Source: Eubacteriales bacterium
GTDB lineage: Bacteria > Bacillota > Clostridia > Lachnospirales > Lachnospiraceae
Direction of reading: 5' to 3'
Length of the DNA stretch: 64,000 nt
Assembly: GCA_030524175.1 (NCBI GenBank)
Contig: JAUNHC010000003.1
Location: 1-64,000, forward strand
In this document: positions 8,515 to 17,703 of the stretch, in pieces
How the letters are laid out: every line of letters starts with the position of its first letter
Numbering within the stretch: position 1 is the first letter of the stretch
Notes under the pieces: model-generated
Told to the model about the DNA's origin: nothing
Database searches by the model: none
What the model saw: only the letters and a program-made list of their open reading frames with translations
Made by a program: the position numbers and the translations under genes

Positions 8515-8664
8515 TCAAAGTCTTTTTTCCACAACCCGCCCCACGCTTTTTATCATATGAGCCAGTCGTTTACGGTTTTTATAAAATGGTTTCAGCATTT
8601 TTATTCTGCGCAGGGCTCTTTTGGCTTTTTTAGCCGGAGAGCCCGGCATTTTTTTCCTGCCCAT
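8515..8664 (-). CDS. Very basic 49-residue protein, unknown function
   Basis: Reading leftward, GGGAGG lies seven bases before ATG at 8664 and the frame stops with TGA at 8515. The protein (MGRKKMPGSPAKKAKRALRR at the start, ending VGRVVEKRL) has close to twenty Lys/Arg residues in 49 and almost no acidic residues, so nucleic-acid or membrane-surface binding is plausible. It follows serA in the same direction after 46 bp and is followed by a strong terminator, which suggests it is the last gene of the leuB-serA operon. I do not recognise a family. Confidence 0.65.
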   Translation of the reverse strand: MGRKKMPGSPAKKAKRALRRIKMLKPFYKNRKRLAHMIKSVGRVVEKRL

Positions 8665-8710
8665 AAAAACCTCCCTATCTCAATCCGTGCCGGGGGATTG
8701 GCGGCAGCCT

Positions 8711-9874
8711 TTATTTTACCACGCGTACCTTGGCAACGCCTTCGATGGCGCCCAATTCATCCAGGGCTTCCCTGGAGGCTGTGCTTTCTAAATCAATAAG
8801 GGTATATGCGTATTCGCCTTTACTCTTATTTGTCATATCAGCAATATTGAGGCCCTCTCCGCCCAGGATCTGGGTGATCTGGCTGATGATATTAGGAATA
8901 TTCTTGTGAGTGATGGCAATTCTTCCCACTGCCACACAGGTACCCATGTCACAATTTGGAAAATTCACAGAATTCTTAATATTTCCATTTTCCAGGAAAT
9001 CACGGATTTCTTTCACAGCCATGACAGCACAGTTTTCTTCCGATTCCTCAGTGGATGCTCCCAAATGAGGAGTAACCAGGATTCCTTCTCTGCCTGCCAC
9101 AACAGGATTTGCAAAGTCAGTGACATATTTCTTAACCTTACCGGTTTCAAGGGCTTCAATAAGGGCTTCTTCGTCCACCAAAAGGTCACGGGCAAAGTTA
9201 AGAATGACAACGCCCTCTTTCATTCTGGCAAAGGCGTCCTTGTTGATCATTTTCTTTGTGCTGTCAAGAAGGGGCACATGGATCGTAATGTAATCACACT
9301 GGGTATAGATCTCGTCAAGAGATTTGCTGTGTTTGATGGTGCGTGACAGATTCCAGGCGGCATCAATGGAAATATATGGGTCATAACCGTAAACTTCCAT
9401 GCCAAGCTTGGAAGCAGCATTTGCCACCATGGCACCGATAGCCCCAAGCCCGATGATGCCAAGCCTTTTGCCGCTGATCTCACAGCCGGCAAACTGTTTC
9501 TTCTGCTTCTCTGCCAGCTTATCGATATCATCTCTGTCCTTCTGCTGTGCCACCCATTCAATACCCCCTACGATATCTCTGGAAGCCAGAAGCATACCTG
9601 CAAGGACAAGCTCTTTCACCCCGTTGGCGTTGGCTCCCGGTGTGTTAAATACTACAACTCCCTTTTCGGAGTATTCCTTCACAGGGATATTGTTTACCCC
9701 TGCTCCGGCACGTGCGATGGCAGCAACAGTCTCCGGAAGCTGGATGTCATGCATCTTGGCACTTCTCACAAGTATGGCATCAGAATTTTCTATGGCGTCA
9801 GATTTCTTATAAGCTTCATCAAACAACTGCAATCCTGTTTCAGAAATAGGATTCAGGCAATAATACTGATACAT
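8711..9874 (-). CDS. serA: D-3-phosphoglycerate dehydrogenase
   Basis: The 387-residue protein oxidises 3-phosphoglycerate to 3-phosphohydroxypyruvate, the first step of serine synthesis. The NAD-binding Rossmann motif GLGAIGAMVA, the catalytic Arg region (NFARDLLVDEEAL), and the catalytic His in TPHLGASTEES are visible; the C-terminal 75 residues form an ACT domain (NIISQITQILGGEGLNIADM) that probably senses serine. It is the short form with one ACT domain and no intervening domain. Its start overlaps the serC stop by one base (TAATG), so translation is coupled. Confidence 0.93.
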   Translation of the reverse strand: MYQYYCLNPISETGLQLFDEAYKKSDAIENSDAILVRSAKMHDIQLPETVAAIARAGAGVNNIPVKEYSEKGVVVFNTPGANANGVKELVLAGMLLASRDIVGGIEWVAQQKDRDDIDKLAEKQKKQFAGCEISGKRLGIIGLGAIGAMVANAASKLGMEVYGYDPYISIDAAWNLSRTIKHSKSLDEIYTQCDYITIHVPLLDSTKKMINKDAFARMKEGVVILNFARDLLVDEEALIEALETGKVKKYVTDFANPVVAGREGILVTPHLGASTEESEENCAVMAVKEIRDFLENGNIKNSVNFPNCDMGTCVAVGRIAITHKNIPNIISQITQILGGEGLNIADMTNKSKGEYAYTLIDLESTASREALDELGAIEGVAKVRVVK

Positions 9875-10956
9875 TACGCATTTTCCTCCTCAAACTTCTT
9901 CATAAAAGCAACCAGCGCTTCCACGCCTTCTTTTGGCATAGCATTATAGATACTTGCACGCATGCCGCCCACACTTCTGTGGCCTTTTAAATTCACAAGA
10001 CCTGCTGCTGTGGCTTCTTTGACAAATTTAGCATCTAAATCTTTGTCTCCTGTGACAAAAGGCACATTCATAAGAGAACGGTCCTTTGGCACTACAGTAC
10101 CTTTAAACATCTTGCTGCTGTCAAGAAAATCATAGAGGATTTTTGCTTTCTCTTCGTTGCGTTTCTTCATCTCTTCCAGACCGCCCATGGATTTCAGCCA
10201 TTTGAAAACCTTGCCGCATACATAGATACAATATGCATTGGGGGTATTGTAAAGGGAAGCAGCGTCTGAATGAGTCTTATAGGTCAGCATGGTAGGTGTT
10301 CCCGGAAGGACATCTTCTGTGATCAGGTCCTCGCGGATGATCACAATAACCATACCTGCAGGTCCGATATTCTTCTGCACGCCGCCGTAAATGATGCCGT
10401 ATTTCTCCACATCCACAGGCTCGGAAAGGAAACAGGAGGAAACATCTGCTACCAATGTCTTTCCCTTTGTATCCGGAAGTTCTTTGAATTTTGTTCCGTA
10501 GATCGTATTATTTTCACAGATATATACATAATCCGCATCCGGGCTTATGGGCAGATCACTGCAGTCTGGAATATAGGAAAAGGTTTCGTCCTCAGAAGTG
10601 GCAATCTTGTTGGCCTTGCCGTATTTCTGAGCTTCCTGGTAAGCCTTCTTTGCCCACTGGCCAGTAACTATGTAATCAGCCACCTTGTTCTTCATCAGGT
10701 TCATGGGAATCATGGCAAACTGCTGGGACGCGCCGCCCTGAAGGAACAATACCTTGTAGTTGTCAGGAATGTTCATCAGATCTCTTAAGTCCTGCTCCGC
10801 CTCGTCAATGATCTGCTGGAAAGCAGCACTTCTGTGGCTCATTTCCATGACAGACATCCCTGTTCCGCCATAATCCATCATTTCTTCTGCCACTTCTTTT
10901 AAAACCGGTTCCGGAAGAACCGCCGGTCCTGCGGAAAAATTATATACTCTGCTCAT
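9874..10956 (-). CDS. serC: Phosphoserine aminotransferase
   Basis: The 360-residue fold-type I PLP enzyme converts 3-phosphohydroxypyruvate and glutamate to phosphoserine. The N-terminus YNFSAGPAVLPEPVL, the GGASQQFAMIPMNL segment and the PLP lysine in IYGGVQKNIGPAGM are the family hallmarks. The C-terminal SVGGMRASIYNAMP is also typical. The start lies inside the end of ilvB (17-base overlap), and serA follows with a one-base overlap, so ilvB-serC-serA are translationally coupled. No phosphoserine phosphatase (serB) is nearby. Confidence 0.95.
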   Translation of the reverse strand: MSRVYNFSAGPAVLPEPVLKEVAEEMMDYGGTGMSVMEMSHRSAAFQQIIDEAEQDLRDLMNIPDNYKVLFLQGGASQQFAMIPMNLMKNKVADYIVTGQWAKKAYQEAQKYGKANKIATSEDETFSYIPDCSDLPISPDADYVYICENNTIYGTKFKELPDTKGKTLVADVSSCFLSEPVDVEKYGIIYGGVQKNIGPAGMVIVIIREDLITEDVLPGTPTMLTYKTHSDAASLYNTPNAYCIYVCGKVFKWLKSMGGLEEMKKRNEEKAKILYDFLDSSKMFKGTVVPKDRSLMNVPFVTGDKDLDAKFVKEATAAGLVNLKGHRSVGGMRASIYNAMPKEGVEALVAFMKKFEEENA

Positions 10957-12631
10957 CTTTTTTCATGTCCTCCTCGTCAAACACCTCATCAATATTTGCC
11001 CCTGCCGGCACCATAGGAAATACACTTAAATCCTGGTCGATCCAGCAATCCAGTACAATGGGGCCTTTTGCCGCCAGGGCTCTCTCCAATGCCGGCTCCA
11101 CCTCTTCTATTTTTGTCACACGGATTGCCTCTGCTCCCAATCCTTCCGCCACTTTCACGAAATCCACCGCGTCGTTTAAGATAGTATGAGAGTATCTGTG
11201 ATCATAGAACAATGTCTGCCACTGGCGTACCATTCCAAGAACGTGATTGTTCAGGATGATCTGGATCAATTGGTTGCCGCAGCGTACAGCTGTTGCAATT
11301 TCATTCATATTCATCCGGAAACATCCGTCCCCTGCTATATTTACCACTGTTTTCTCCGGCCTTCCCATCTTGGCGCCGATGGCAGCCCCAAGACCGTAAC
11401 CCATCGTTCCCAGGCCTCCGGAGGTAAGCAGGGTTCTTGGCTCTTTAAATTTATAATACTGGGCTGCCCACATCTGATGCTGCCCCACATCTGTGACAAC
11501 GATCGCATCTCCCTTTGTCATCTCATAGAGCTTTTCGATCACGTAGGGACCTGTGAGCTGTGTATGGTCATAATTCAGCGGATACCGCTCTTTTAATTCC
11601 TGGATATGGGCGATCCATTCCGGATGTTTTTTCTCCGGGATTTCTTCCAGAAGCCTTCTTAATGCCTCCTTGATATCACCTTCGATATAAGCATCCACCA
11701 CTACATTCTTGTTGATTTCCGCTGCGTCGATATCTATTTGAAGAATTTTTGCATTTTTTGCAAAAGTTTGAGCATTTCCTGTAACCCTGTCACTGAATCT
11801 TGCACCCAGCACGATCAGCAGGTCACATTGGCTTACGCCTAAATTAGAAGTCTTAGTCCCATGCATTCCCAGCATACCTGTATACAGAGGATCCTCCCCG
11901 GAAAAAGCACCTTTTCCCATGAGACTGTCACAGACCGGAGCCTGGATCCTGTGGGCTAATTCCGTAATCTCCTTATATGCCCCTGAGATAACAGCACCGC
12001 CGCCGTTAAAGATAAAAGGCTTCTCCGCTTCTTTGATCATACGGACTGCATTTTCCACATCAGCCTTCCTGATCTCGCTGGTCTCACGGTTTATGGTAGC
12101 CGGACGTCGGGGTGTATACTCATAGGCTGCCCCGGTAACGTCCTTGGTCACATCCACGAGCACAGGCCCGGGACGTCCGCTTTTTGCAATATAGAAAGCT
12201 TTGCGTATGGTATCCGCAAGCTTGGTGATATCTTTTACAATGTAGCTGTGCTTGGTAATAGGCATCACGATCCCCGCAATATCAACCTCCTGGAAAGAAT
12301 CCCTTCCTAAAAGAGCTTTTCCTACATTGGCCGTGATGGCAACCACCGGCACGGAATCCATAAACGCTGTGGCAATACCTGTCACAAGGTTCGTAGCTCC
12401 GGGACCTGAAGTAGCGAGGCATACGCCCACCTTTCCGGTGGCTCTGGCATAGCCGTCGGCTGCATGGGAAGCTCCCTGTTCATGGGAGGTCAATACATGG
12501 GTGATCTCATCCCTGTATTCATAAAGGGCATCGTAAACATTAAGGATAGCCCCTCCCGGATATCCGAATACAGTGTCAACGCCCTGCTCTTTCAGACATT
12601 CAACAATTATTTCTGCTCCTGTCAACTGCAT
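10940..12631 (-). CDS. ilvB: Acetolactate synthase, catalytic subunit
   Basis: The 563-residue thiamine-diphosphate enzyme condenses two pyruvates (or pyruvate and 2-ketobutyrate) in the first common step of branched-chain amino acid synthesis. The catalytic Glu region (HEQGASHAADGYARATG), the central FAD-type domain (GGGAVISGAY), and the ThDP motif (GDGCFRMNMNEIATAVRCGN) are intact. No small regulatory subunit gene (ilvN/ilvH) adjoins it, and ilvC is absent from this operon, so both must be elsewhere. It lies 12 bp after ilvD and overlaps serC. Confidence 0.93.
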   Translation of the reverse strand: MQLTGAEIIVECLKEQGVDTVFGYPGGAILNVYDALYEYRDEITHVLTSHEQGASHAADGYARATGKVGVCLATSGPGATNLVTGIATAFMDSVPVVAITANVGKALLGRDSFQEVDIAGIVMPITKHSYIVKDITKLADTIRKAFYIAKSGRPGPVLVDVTKDVTGAAYEYTPRRPATINRETSEIRKADVENAVRMIKEAEKPFIFNGGGAVISGAYKEITELAHRIQAPVCDSLMGKGAFSGEDPLYTGMLGMHGTKTSNLGVSQCDLLIVLGARFSDRVTGNAQTFAKNAKILQIDIDAAEINKNVVVDAYIEGDIKEALRRLLEEIPEKKHPEWIAHIQELKERYPLNYDHTQLTGPYVIEKLYEMTKGDAIVVTDVGQHQMWAAQYYKFKEPRTLLTSGGLGTMGYGLGAAIGAKMGRPEKTVVNIAGDGCFRMNMNEIATAVRCGNQLIQIILNNHVLGMVRQWQTLFYDHRYSHTILNDAVDFVKVAEGLGAEAIRVTKIEEVEPALERALAAKGPIVLDCWIDQDLSVFPMVPAGANIDEVFDEEDMKKDEQSI

Positions 12632-12643
12632 TTATACCCCTCC

Positions 12644-14317
12644 TTATTTCGCTTTTGGTATCTCTAAGATAGCGCCTCTGTTGCCTGAGGTGACCATAGC
12701 TGCATATCTTGCCAGATATCCTGTTGTCACTTTCGGCTCCCTGGGCTGCCATTTTTCTCTTCTCAAACGCATCTCCTCATCTGAAACCTTCACTTCCAGT
12801 TTCAGCTCCGGGATATTGATACTGATAATATCTCCTTCTTCAATAAGAGCAATAGGACCGCCTACAGCCGCTTCCGGGGAAACATGGCCGATGGAAGCCC
12901 CCCTGGATGCACCGCTGAAACGTCCGTCTGTGATAAGTGCCACTGAAGAGCCAAGACCCATTCCTGCAATAGCGGAGGTAGGATTAAGCATCTCTCTCAT
13001 GCCAGGTCCGCCCTTAGGCCCTTCGTAACGGATGACCACCACATCGCCTGCCGTGATCTTACCGCCTTTGATGGCTTCAATGGCATCCTCTTCACATTCA
13101 AAGACGCGGGCCGGGCCTTCATGTACCATCATCTCTTCCACAACTGCAGAACGTTTAACAACACCGCCGTCCGGAGCCAGATTTCCTTTCAGTACAGCCA
13201 GACCGCCGGTTTCACTGTATGGGTTATCAATGGGACGTATTACCTCAGGATTCAGGTTTGCACATCCTGCAATGTTTTCTCCTACTGTCTTTCCGGTCAC
13301 TGTTATGCAGTCTGTATGGAGAAGTCCCTTTTTATTTAATTCGTTCATCACAGCATAGACGCCGCCAGCTTCATTTAAATCCTCTATATATGTGGGACCT
13401 GCCGGTGCAAGGTGGCACAGGTTAGGAGTCTTCTCGCTGATTTCATTGGCAAAGCTGATATCGAAATCCATTCCGATCTCATGTGCGATGGCCGGAAGAT
13501 GGAGCATACTGTTGGTGGAACATCCAAGTGCCATATCCACTGTCAGCGCATTTAAAACAGCATCCTCTGTTATGATGTCTCTCGGACGGATATTCCTGCG
13601 GTACATTTCCATCACCTGCATGCCTGCATGTTTTGCAAGACGGATACGCTCAGAATAAACAGCCGGGATCGTTCCGTTTCCGGGAAGTCCCATACCCAGA
13701 ACCTCGGTGAGACAGTTCATGCTGTTGGCTGTGTACATACCGGAACAAGAACCGCAGGTAGGACAAGTTTTTTCTTCATACTCGGCAAGGCCTTCTTCAG
13801 AAAGATTACCTGCCGCATAAGCGCCTACTGCCTCAAACATACTTGACAAGCTGGTTTTGTGCCCGTTGATATGTCCTGCCATCATCGGTCCGCCGCTGAC
13901 AAATACAGTCGGTACGTTAATTCTGGCTGCTGCCATCAAAAGCCCCGGTACGTTCTTGTCACAGTTAGGCACCATGACAAGTGCATCAAACTGATGAGCC
14001 AAGGCCATGGCTTCTGTTGAATCTGCGATCAAATCCCTGGTAACCAGGGAATATTTCATCCCTACGTGTCCCATTGCAATTCCGTCACATACAGCGATCG
14101 CCGGGAAAACAACAGGAGTTCCCCCTGCCATTGCCACGCCCTGCTTCACTGCATCCACGATCTTATCAAGATTCATATGTCCCGGTACGATCTCATTATA
14201 GGAGCTGACAATACCCACCATGGGCCGTTCCATTTCTTCCTTTGTCATACCAAGGGCATTAAACAAGGAACGGTGGGGTGCCTGCTGTGCCCCTTTTCTT
14301 ACTGCATCACTTCTCAT
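12644..14317 (-). CDS. ilvD: Dihydroxy-acid dehydratase
   Basis: The 557-residue enzyme dehydrates 2,3-dihydroxy-isovalerate and -methylvalerate to the 2-keto acids of valine and isoleucine. The iron-sulfur cysteines are visible in PNCDKNVPG and [19 protein letters not shown], and the [19 protein letters not shown] segment of the C-terminal domain is standard. The length equals that of bacterial IlvD. It follows leuB by 28 bp and precedes ilvB by 12 bp in one leftward operon. Confidence 0.95.
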   Translation of the reverse strand: MRSDAVRKGAQQAPHRSLFNALGMTKEEMERPMVGIVSSYNEIVPGHMNLDKIVDAVKQGVAMAGGTPVVFPAIAVCDGIAMGHVGMKYSLVTRDLIADSTEAMALAHQFDALVMVPNCDKNVPGLLMAAARINVPTVFVSGGPMMAGHINGHKTSLSSMFEAVGAYAAGNLSEEGLAEYEEKTCPTCGSCSGMYTANSMNCLTEVLGMGLPGNGTIPAVYSERIRLAKHAGMQVMEMYRRNIRPRDIITEDAVLNALTVDMALGCSTNSMLHLPAIAHEIGMDFDISFANEISEKTPNLCHLAPAGPTYIEDLNEAGGVYAVMNELNKKGLLHTDCITVTGKTVGENIAGCANLNPEVIRPIDNPYSETGGLAVLKGNLAPDGGVVKRSAVVEEMMVHEGPARVFECEEDAIEAIKGGKITAGDVVVIRYEGPKGGPGMREMLNPTSAIAGMGLGSSVALITDGRFSGASRGASIGHVSPEAAVGGPIALIEEGDIISINIPELKLEVKVSDEEMRLRREKWQPREPKVTTGYLARYAAMVTSGNRGAILEIPKAK

Positions 14318-14345
14318 TATCGATTCCTCTCCTTTATCTCCGTCG

Positions 14346-15428
14346 TTAAATCGCCTCTGCGATCAAATCTCCCATTTCTTTCGTTCCCACGAGCCTGCAG
14401 CCCTCAGACATAATGTCCCCTGTGCGGTATCCGGCTGTCAGTACCTTCTGAACCGCAGCTTCCACAGCATCTGCCTCACTGTCAAGATCCAGGGAATAGC
14501 GCAGCATCATGGCAGCCGACAAGACAGTGGCTATAGGGTTTGCCTTGTTCTGGCCTGCAATATCCGGTGCTGAACCATGACTTGGCTCATACAGGCCAAG
14601 CTTCGTCTCGTTTAAGCTTGCGGAAGACAGCATTCCGATGGAACCTGTCACCATACTTGCTTCATCTGACAGAATATCTCCAAACATATTCTCTGTCAGA
14701 ATAACATCAAACTGCTTAGGATCACGGACAAGCTGCATCGCACAGTTATCCACCAGCATATGCTCCAGAACCACATCCGGATAATCCTTGGCAACTTCTT
14801 CCACCACGCTTCTCCACAGTCTGGAGGAATCAAGCACATTCGCTTTATCCACGCTTGTGACCCTGCTGCCCCGTTTGCGGGCAATGTCAAAAGCCTTCAC
14901 TGCTATGCGGCGGATTTCATTCTCATCATAGGCAAGAGTGTCAATGGCTTTCCTGACACCATTCTCCTCCACAGTCTTTCTCTCTCCGAAATAGAGTCCT
15001 CCTGTAAGCTCACGCACAATGATCATGTCGAAGCCGTCCCCGATGATCTCATCTCTTAAAGGGCAGGCATCTCTCAGCTCATTATATAAATATGCCGGGC
15101 GCAGGTTTGCAAAGAGATTAAGTGCCTTACGGATGGCAAGAAGTCCTGCCTCCGGGCGTTTGGACGGTTCCAGCTGATACCATGGCGATGTCTTGGCATC
15201 CCCGCCGATAGATCCCATCAAAATGGCATCGGAAGCCTTCGCCTCTTCCACAGCTTCCTCTGTAAGCGGTATCCCATGTACATCTATGGAAGCTCCCCCA
15301 AGCAGAACCTCTGAATATGTAAAAGTATGGCCGTATTTCTCACAGACCTTATCCAGCACTTTCTTTGCTTCTCTCACAATTTCAGGCCCGATCCCATCAC
15401 CGGGAATCAATGCAATCTTATAGTTCAT
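14346..15428 (-). CDS. leuB: 3-isopropylmalate dehydrogenase
   Basis: The internal start [18 protein letters not shown] at 15428 follows GAGGACT and gives 360 residues, the usual LeuB size; the longer frame lacks a ribosome site. The enzyme oxidatively decarboxylates 3-isopropylmalate with NAD in leucine synthesis. Motifs seen are the substrate-binding [17 protein letters not shown], the divalent-metal aspartates in DNCAMQLV and DILSDEASM, and the NAD-binding [14 protein letters not shown]. It is the first gene of the leuB-ilvD-ilvB-serC-serA operon; leuA and leuCD are not in the window. Confidence 0.94.
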   Translation of the reverse strand: MNYKIALIPGDGIGPEIVREAKKVLDKVCEKYGHTFTYSEVLLGGASIDVHGIPLTEEAVEEAKASDAILMGSIGGDAKTSPWYQLEPSKRPEAGLLAIRKALNLFANLRPAYLYNELRDACPLRDEIIGDGFDMIIVRELTGGLYFGERKTVEENGVRKAIDTLAYDENEIRRIAVKAFDIARKRGSRVTSVDKANVLDSSRLWRSVVEEVAKDYPDVVLEHMLVDNCAMQLVRDPKQFDVILTENMFGDILSDEASMVTGSIGMLSSASLNETKLGLYEPSHGSAPDIAGQNKANPIATVLSAAMMLRYSLDLDSEADAVEAAVQKVLTAGYRTGDIMSEGCRLVGTKEMGDLIAEAI

Positions 15429-15459
15429 AGTCCTCGTTCCTTTCATCTGACAGAGTATT

Positions 15460-15494
15460 GTTATTATAATAACGCACTTTTCGTCAGATTTCAA
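15460..15494 (-). promoter_or_regulatory. Operon promoter with a perfect palindrome over the -10 box
   Basis: On the minus strand TTGAAA (15494-15489) and TATTAT (15471-15466) are 17 bp apart. A perfect 14-bp palindrome, GTTATTATAATAAC at 15460-15473, covers the -10 box, and an outer ATCTGAC/GTCAGAT pair surrounds it. A repressor operator for the amino-acid operon is a reasonable inference; no T-box is present. Confidence 0.55.
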
Positions 15495-15535
15495 CCTATT
15501 AAAGTGAAAAATCATTAAAACTCAAAATGGCTTAT

Positions 15536-15565
15536 AGCAGTACAGGCCGGCCTGTCTCAACTGCT
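15536..15565. repeat. Diverged copy of the dispersed palindrome
   Basis: AGCAGTACAGGCC and GGCCTGTCTCAACTGCT form an imperfect inverted repeat with a CAGGCCGGCCTG core. Confidence 0.5.
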
Positions 15566-15589
15566 GAAGCGGGGTATATCAAATAAAAA

Positions 15590-15622
15590 AAGTAAGCACC
15601 GCAGTATTTGCAGCACTTACTT
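15590..15622 (-). terminator. Terminator of tgt-yajC
   Basis: AAGTAAGC and GC-ACTTACTT form a stem, and on the minus strand the hairpin runs into a T-rich tract (TTTTTTTATTT). Confidence 0.7.
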
Positions 15623-15640
15623 CTCTTTACAGTTTTTTAA

Positions 15641-15940
15641 TTAAGCAGATATCTGTTCTGCTTTCTCTACTTCCGCAATGGCCTGTTTTCTCATAGGGAT
15701 ACGGCAATTCTTATTATTGCCGAATTCTACGATGACATCTTCGTCAGTCATGTCGATGATCACGCCATAGAAACCTCCGGTAGTAACAACACTGTCACCA
15801 ACCTCCATGTTGCTGAGCATTGCCTGTAATCTCTTCTGCTCTTTTTTCTGCGGGCGAATCATTAAGAAATACATAATACCAAACAGGACAACCATCCATA
15901 CGACGGTAAATCCTATACCCATTCCGCCTTCTGCGCTCAT
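15641..15940 (-). CDS. yajC: Preprotein translocase accessory subunit YajC
   Basis: The 99-residue protein has a glycine-rich N-terminus, one membrane helix (about 8-25, VVWMVVLFGIMYFLMIRPQ) and a small basic/cytosolic domain with the family motif VGDSVVTTGGFYGVI. YajC associates with SecDF at the Sec translocon. It follows tgt in the same direction, the usual tgt-yajC order, with a gap of about 260 bp that carries a repeat element, and ends at a hairpin terminator. Confidence 0.92.
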   Translation of the reverse strand: MSAEGGMGIGFTVVWMVVLFGIMYFLMIRPQKKEQKRLQAMLSNMEVGDSVVTTGGFYGVIIDMTDEDVIVEFGNNKNCRIPMRKQAIAEVEKAEQISA

Positions 15941-16138
15941 GTTAACTCCTCCTATAATGTCTTCTCTGCTGCTCTCGATGATGCAGAACCGCCACGCTTA
16001 CACTGGCTCTGCACGCTAAGGCATTCCTGCCCTGAATTTTCCAGGGCACTATGGTATAGCATACACAATAAATGCAGGATTTTCAAGTGGTTTTCTTATT
16101 TTTGTGAAATTATATTATAGATATTAAAGATTAAAGAT

Positions 16139-16175
16139 GCCGGAGTCAAAAGGGAACCGGGGCAGACACTGCCTC
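16139..16175 (+). repeat. Copy of a GTCAAAAGGGARCCGGGGC repeat
   Basis: This intergenic stretch between tgt and yajC shares about 26 bases, with three differences, with the reverse complement of positions 41-67. Both copies are flanked by ATGATG/TCATC-like sequence. It has no coding role that I can see. Confidence 0.55.
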
Positions 16176-16199
16176 TCTCTTGCCCTCGTCATCATTTCA

Positions 16200-17351
16200 T
16201 CATCTTCCGCCGTTGATCTTCCCGTGTTCAAACCCTTCCAGCCGCATCTTCTTATATTGTGCAAATTCCCCGGCGTCAATAGCCGCTCTGATTTCTTCCA
16301 TCATATTATTATAGAAATAAAGATTATGGAGCACACAAAGTCTCATACCCAGCATTTCCTTGGCTTTCAGAAGATGCCTGATATATGCTCTGCTGTAATG
16401 CCTGCAGGCAGGACACTGGCAGCCCTCCTGGATGGGACGGGTATCCAGCTCATATTTTGCATTAAAAAGATTCATTTTTCCAAGATTTGTGTATACATGT
16501 CCATGACGACCGTTCCTGCTGGGATACACACAGTCAAAAAAGTCAACTCCGCGCTCAACGCCTTCCAGAATATTCGCCGGAGTACCCACGCCCATAAGAT
16601 AGGTTGGCTTATTCTGGGGAAGATGAGGTACCACCTCATCGAGGATACGGTACATTTCCGCATGGCTCTCTCCTACTGCAAGACCGCCTACAGCGTAGCC
16701 GTCCAGATCCAGTTCTGCAATCTGCTGAGCATGTTCGATACGGATATCTTCGTAAACCGCGCCCTGATTGATTCCGAAAAGAAGCTGATTCTTGTTGATA
16801 GTGTCAGAAAGACTGTTAAGCCTTGCCATCTCTTCTTTGCAGCGCTTAAGCCAGCGTGTGGTACGGTCTACGGATTTCTGTACATAATCCCGGTCTGCCA
16901 CACTGCTTGGACACTCGTCAAAAGCCATGGCAATGGTGGATGCAAGATTTGACTGGATCTGCATGCTTTCCTCCGGTCCCATGAAAATTTTATGCCCGTC
17001 TATGTGGGAATTAAAATACACCCCTTCTTCTTTTATTTTCCGCAATCCTGCCAGGGAAAAAACCTGGAAACCGCCGGAATCAGTGAGAATTGGTTTGTCC
17101 CATACCATAAATTTGTGAAGTCCTCCAAGCTCTTTCACAATTTTATCTCCCGGTCTTACATGGAGATGGTAAGTGTTGGAAAGCTGTACCTGTGTTTTGA
17201 TATCCTGCAGATCCATGGTGGACACTGCCCCTTTGATAGCGGCAATAGTTCCCACATTCATAAAAACAGGGGTCTGGATTGTTCCGTGGACTGTATGGAA
17301 TTCCGCGCGCTTGGCTCTCCCTTCTGTTTTCAGTATCTTATATTCTGCCAT
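16200..17351 (-). CDS. tgt: tRNA-guanine(34) transglycosylase
   Basis: The start MAEYKILKTEGRAKRAEF at 17351 is favoured because AGAGGAAAA precedes it; an ATG 24 bases upstream has a weaker site. The 383-residue enzyme exchanges guanine-34 of GUN-anticodon tRNAs for preQ1/queuine. The base-recognition motif ILTDSGGFQVFSL with the catalytic-region Asp, GGLAVGES, the nucleophile Asp in FDCVYPSRNGRHG, and the zinc ligands CQCPACRHYSRAYIRHLL...H are all intact. It forms a unit with yajC downstream; queA and ruvB are not adjacent. Confidence 0.93.
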   Translation of the reverse strand: MAEYKILKTEGRAKRAEFHTVHGTIQTPVFMNVGTIAAIKGAVSTMDLQDIKTQVQLSNTYHLHVRPGDKIVKELGGLHKFMVWDKPILTDSGGFQVFSLAGLRKIKEEGVYFNSHIDGHKIFMGPEESMQIQSNLASTIAMAFDECPSSVADRDYVQKSVDRTTRWLKRCKEEMARLNSLSDTINKNQLLFGINQGAVYEDIRIEHAQQIAELDLDGYAVGGLAVGESHAEMYRILDEVVPHLPQNKPTYLMGVGTPANILEGVERGVDFFDCVYPSRNGRHGHVYTNLGKMNLFNAKYELDTRPIQEGCQCPACRHYSRAYIRHLLKAKEMLGMRLCVLHNLYFYNNMMEEIRAAIDAGEFAQYKKMRLEGFEHGKINGGR

Positions 17352-17497
17352 TTTCTGTTTTCCTCTTTTCCTCATAATTCAGGGTTTATTTTCCAGTCCG
17401 TTGCTTATACGCCCCGGGTCTGTGAAGTGTTCCCATTATAGCCTGAAATAACCTAAATTTCAACTCCATTGGAGAGAATCCTTGTTAAACTTTGACA

Positions 17498-17526
17498 TTG
17501 TTATTTTCACAACATTGTCGTATAAT
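17498..17526 (+). promoter_or_regulatory. Promoter upstream of the activase gene
   Basis: TTGTTA and a perfect TATAAT lie 17 bp apart. A short hairpin with a T run follows at 17564-17586 (AAGAGG/CCTCTTTTTT), leaving a leader of about 170 bases that could be attenuated. Confidence 0.5.
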
Positions 17527-17563
17527 ATTACGGAAACTTTTATCGCACATTATAATAAGAAAG

Positions 17564-17586
17564 AAGAGGTTTTTATCCTCTTTTTT
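17564..17586 (+). terminator. Small leader hairpin with T run
   Basis: AAGAGG and CCTCTT pair across seven bases, followed by TTTT, between the promoter at 17498 and the gene at 17704. It is weak (six pairs), so attenuation is only a possibility. Confidence 0.35.
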
Positions 17587-17703
17587 GTGAACATCATACA
17601 AGGAATATTGTGATTATTCAGTATCTTCATACATGAATATTTCCTGCTGAAAAATGCAATACCTTGATCCAATACACAGAACGAGGAGGCATAAATAAGA
17701 TTT

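Noticed and set aside
15429-15535. T-box or attenuator before leuB
   Set aside because: The region is short, lacks an AGGGTGG core and has no terminator before the gene.
16137-16952. Long open frame on the plus strand opposite tgt
   Set aside because: It is antisense to conserved tgt motifs and has no recognisable domain.
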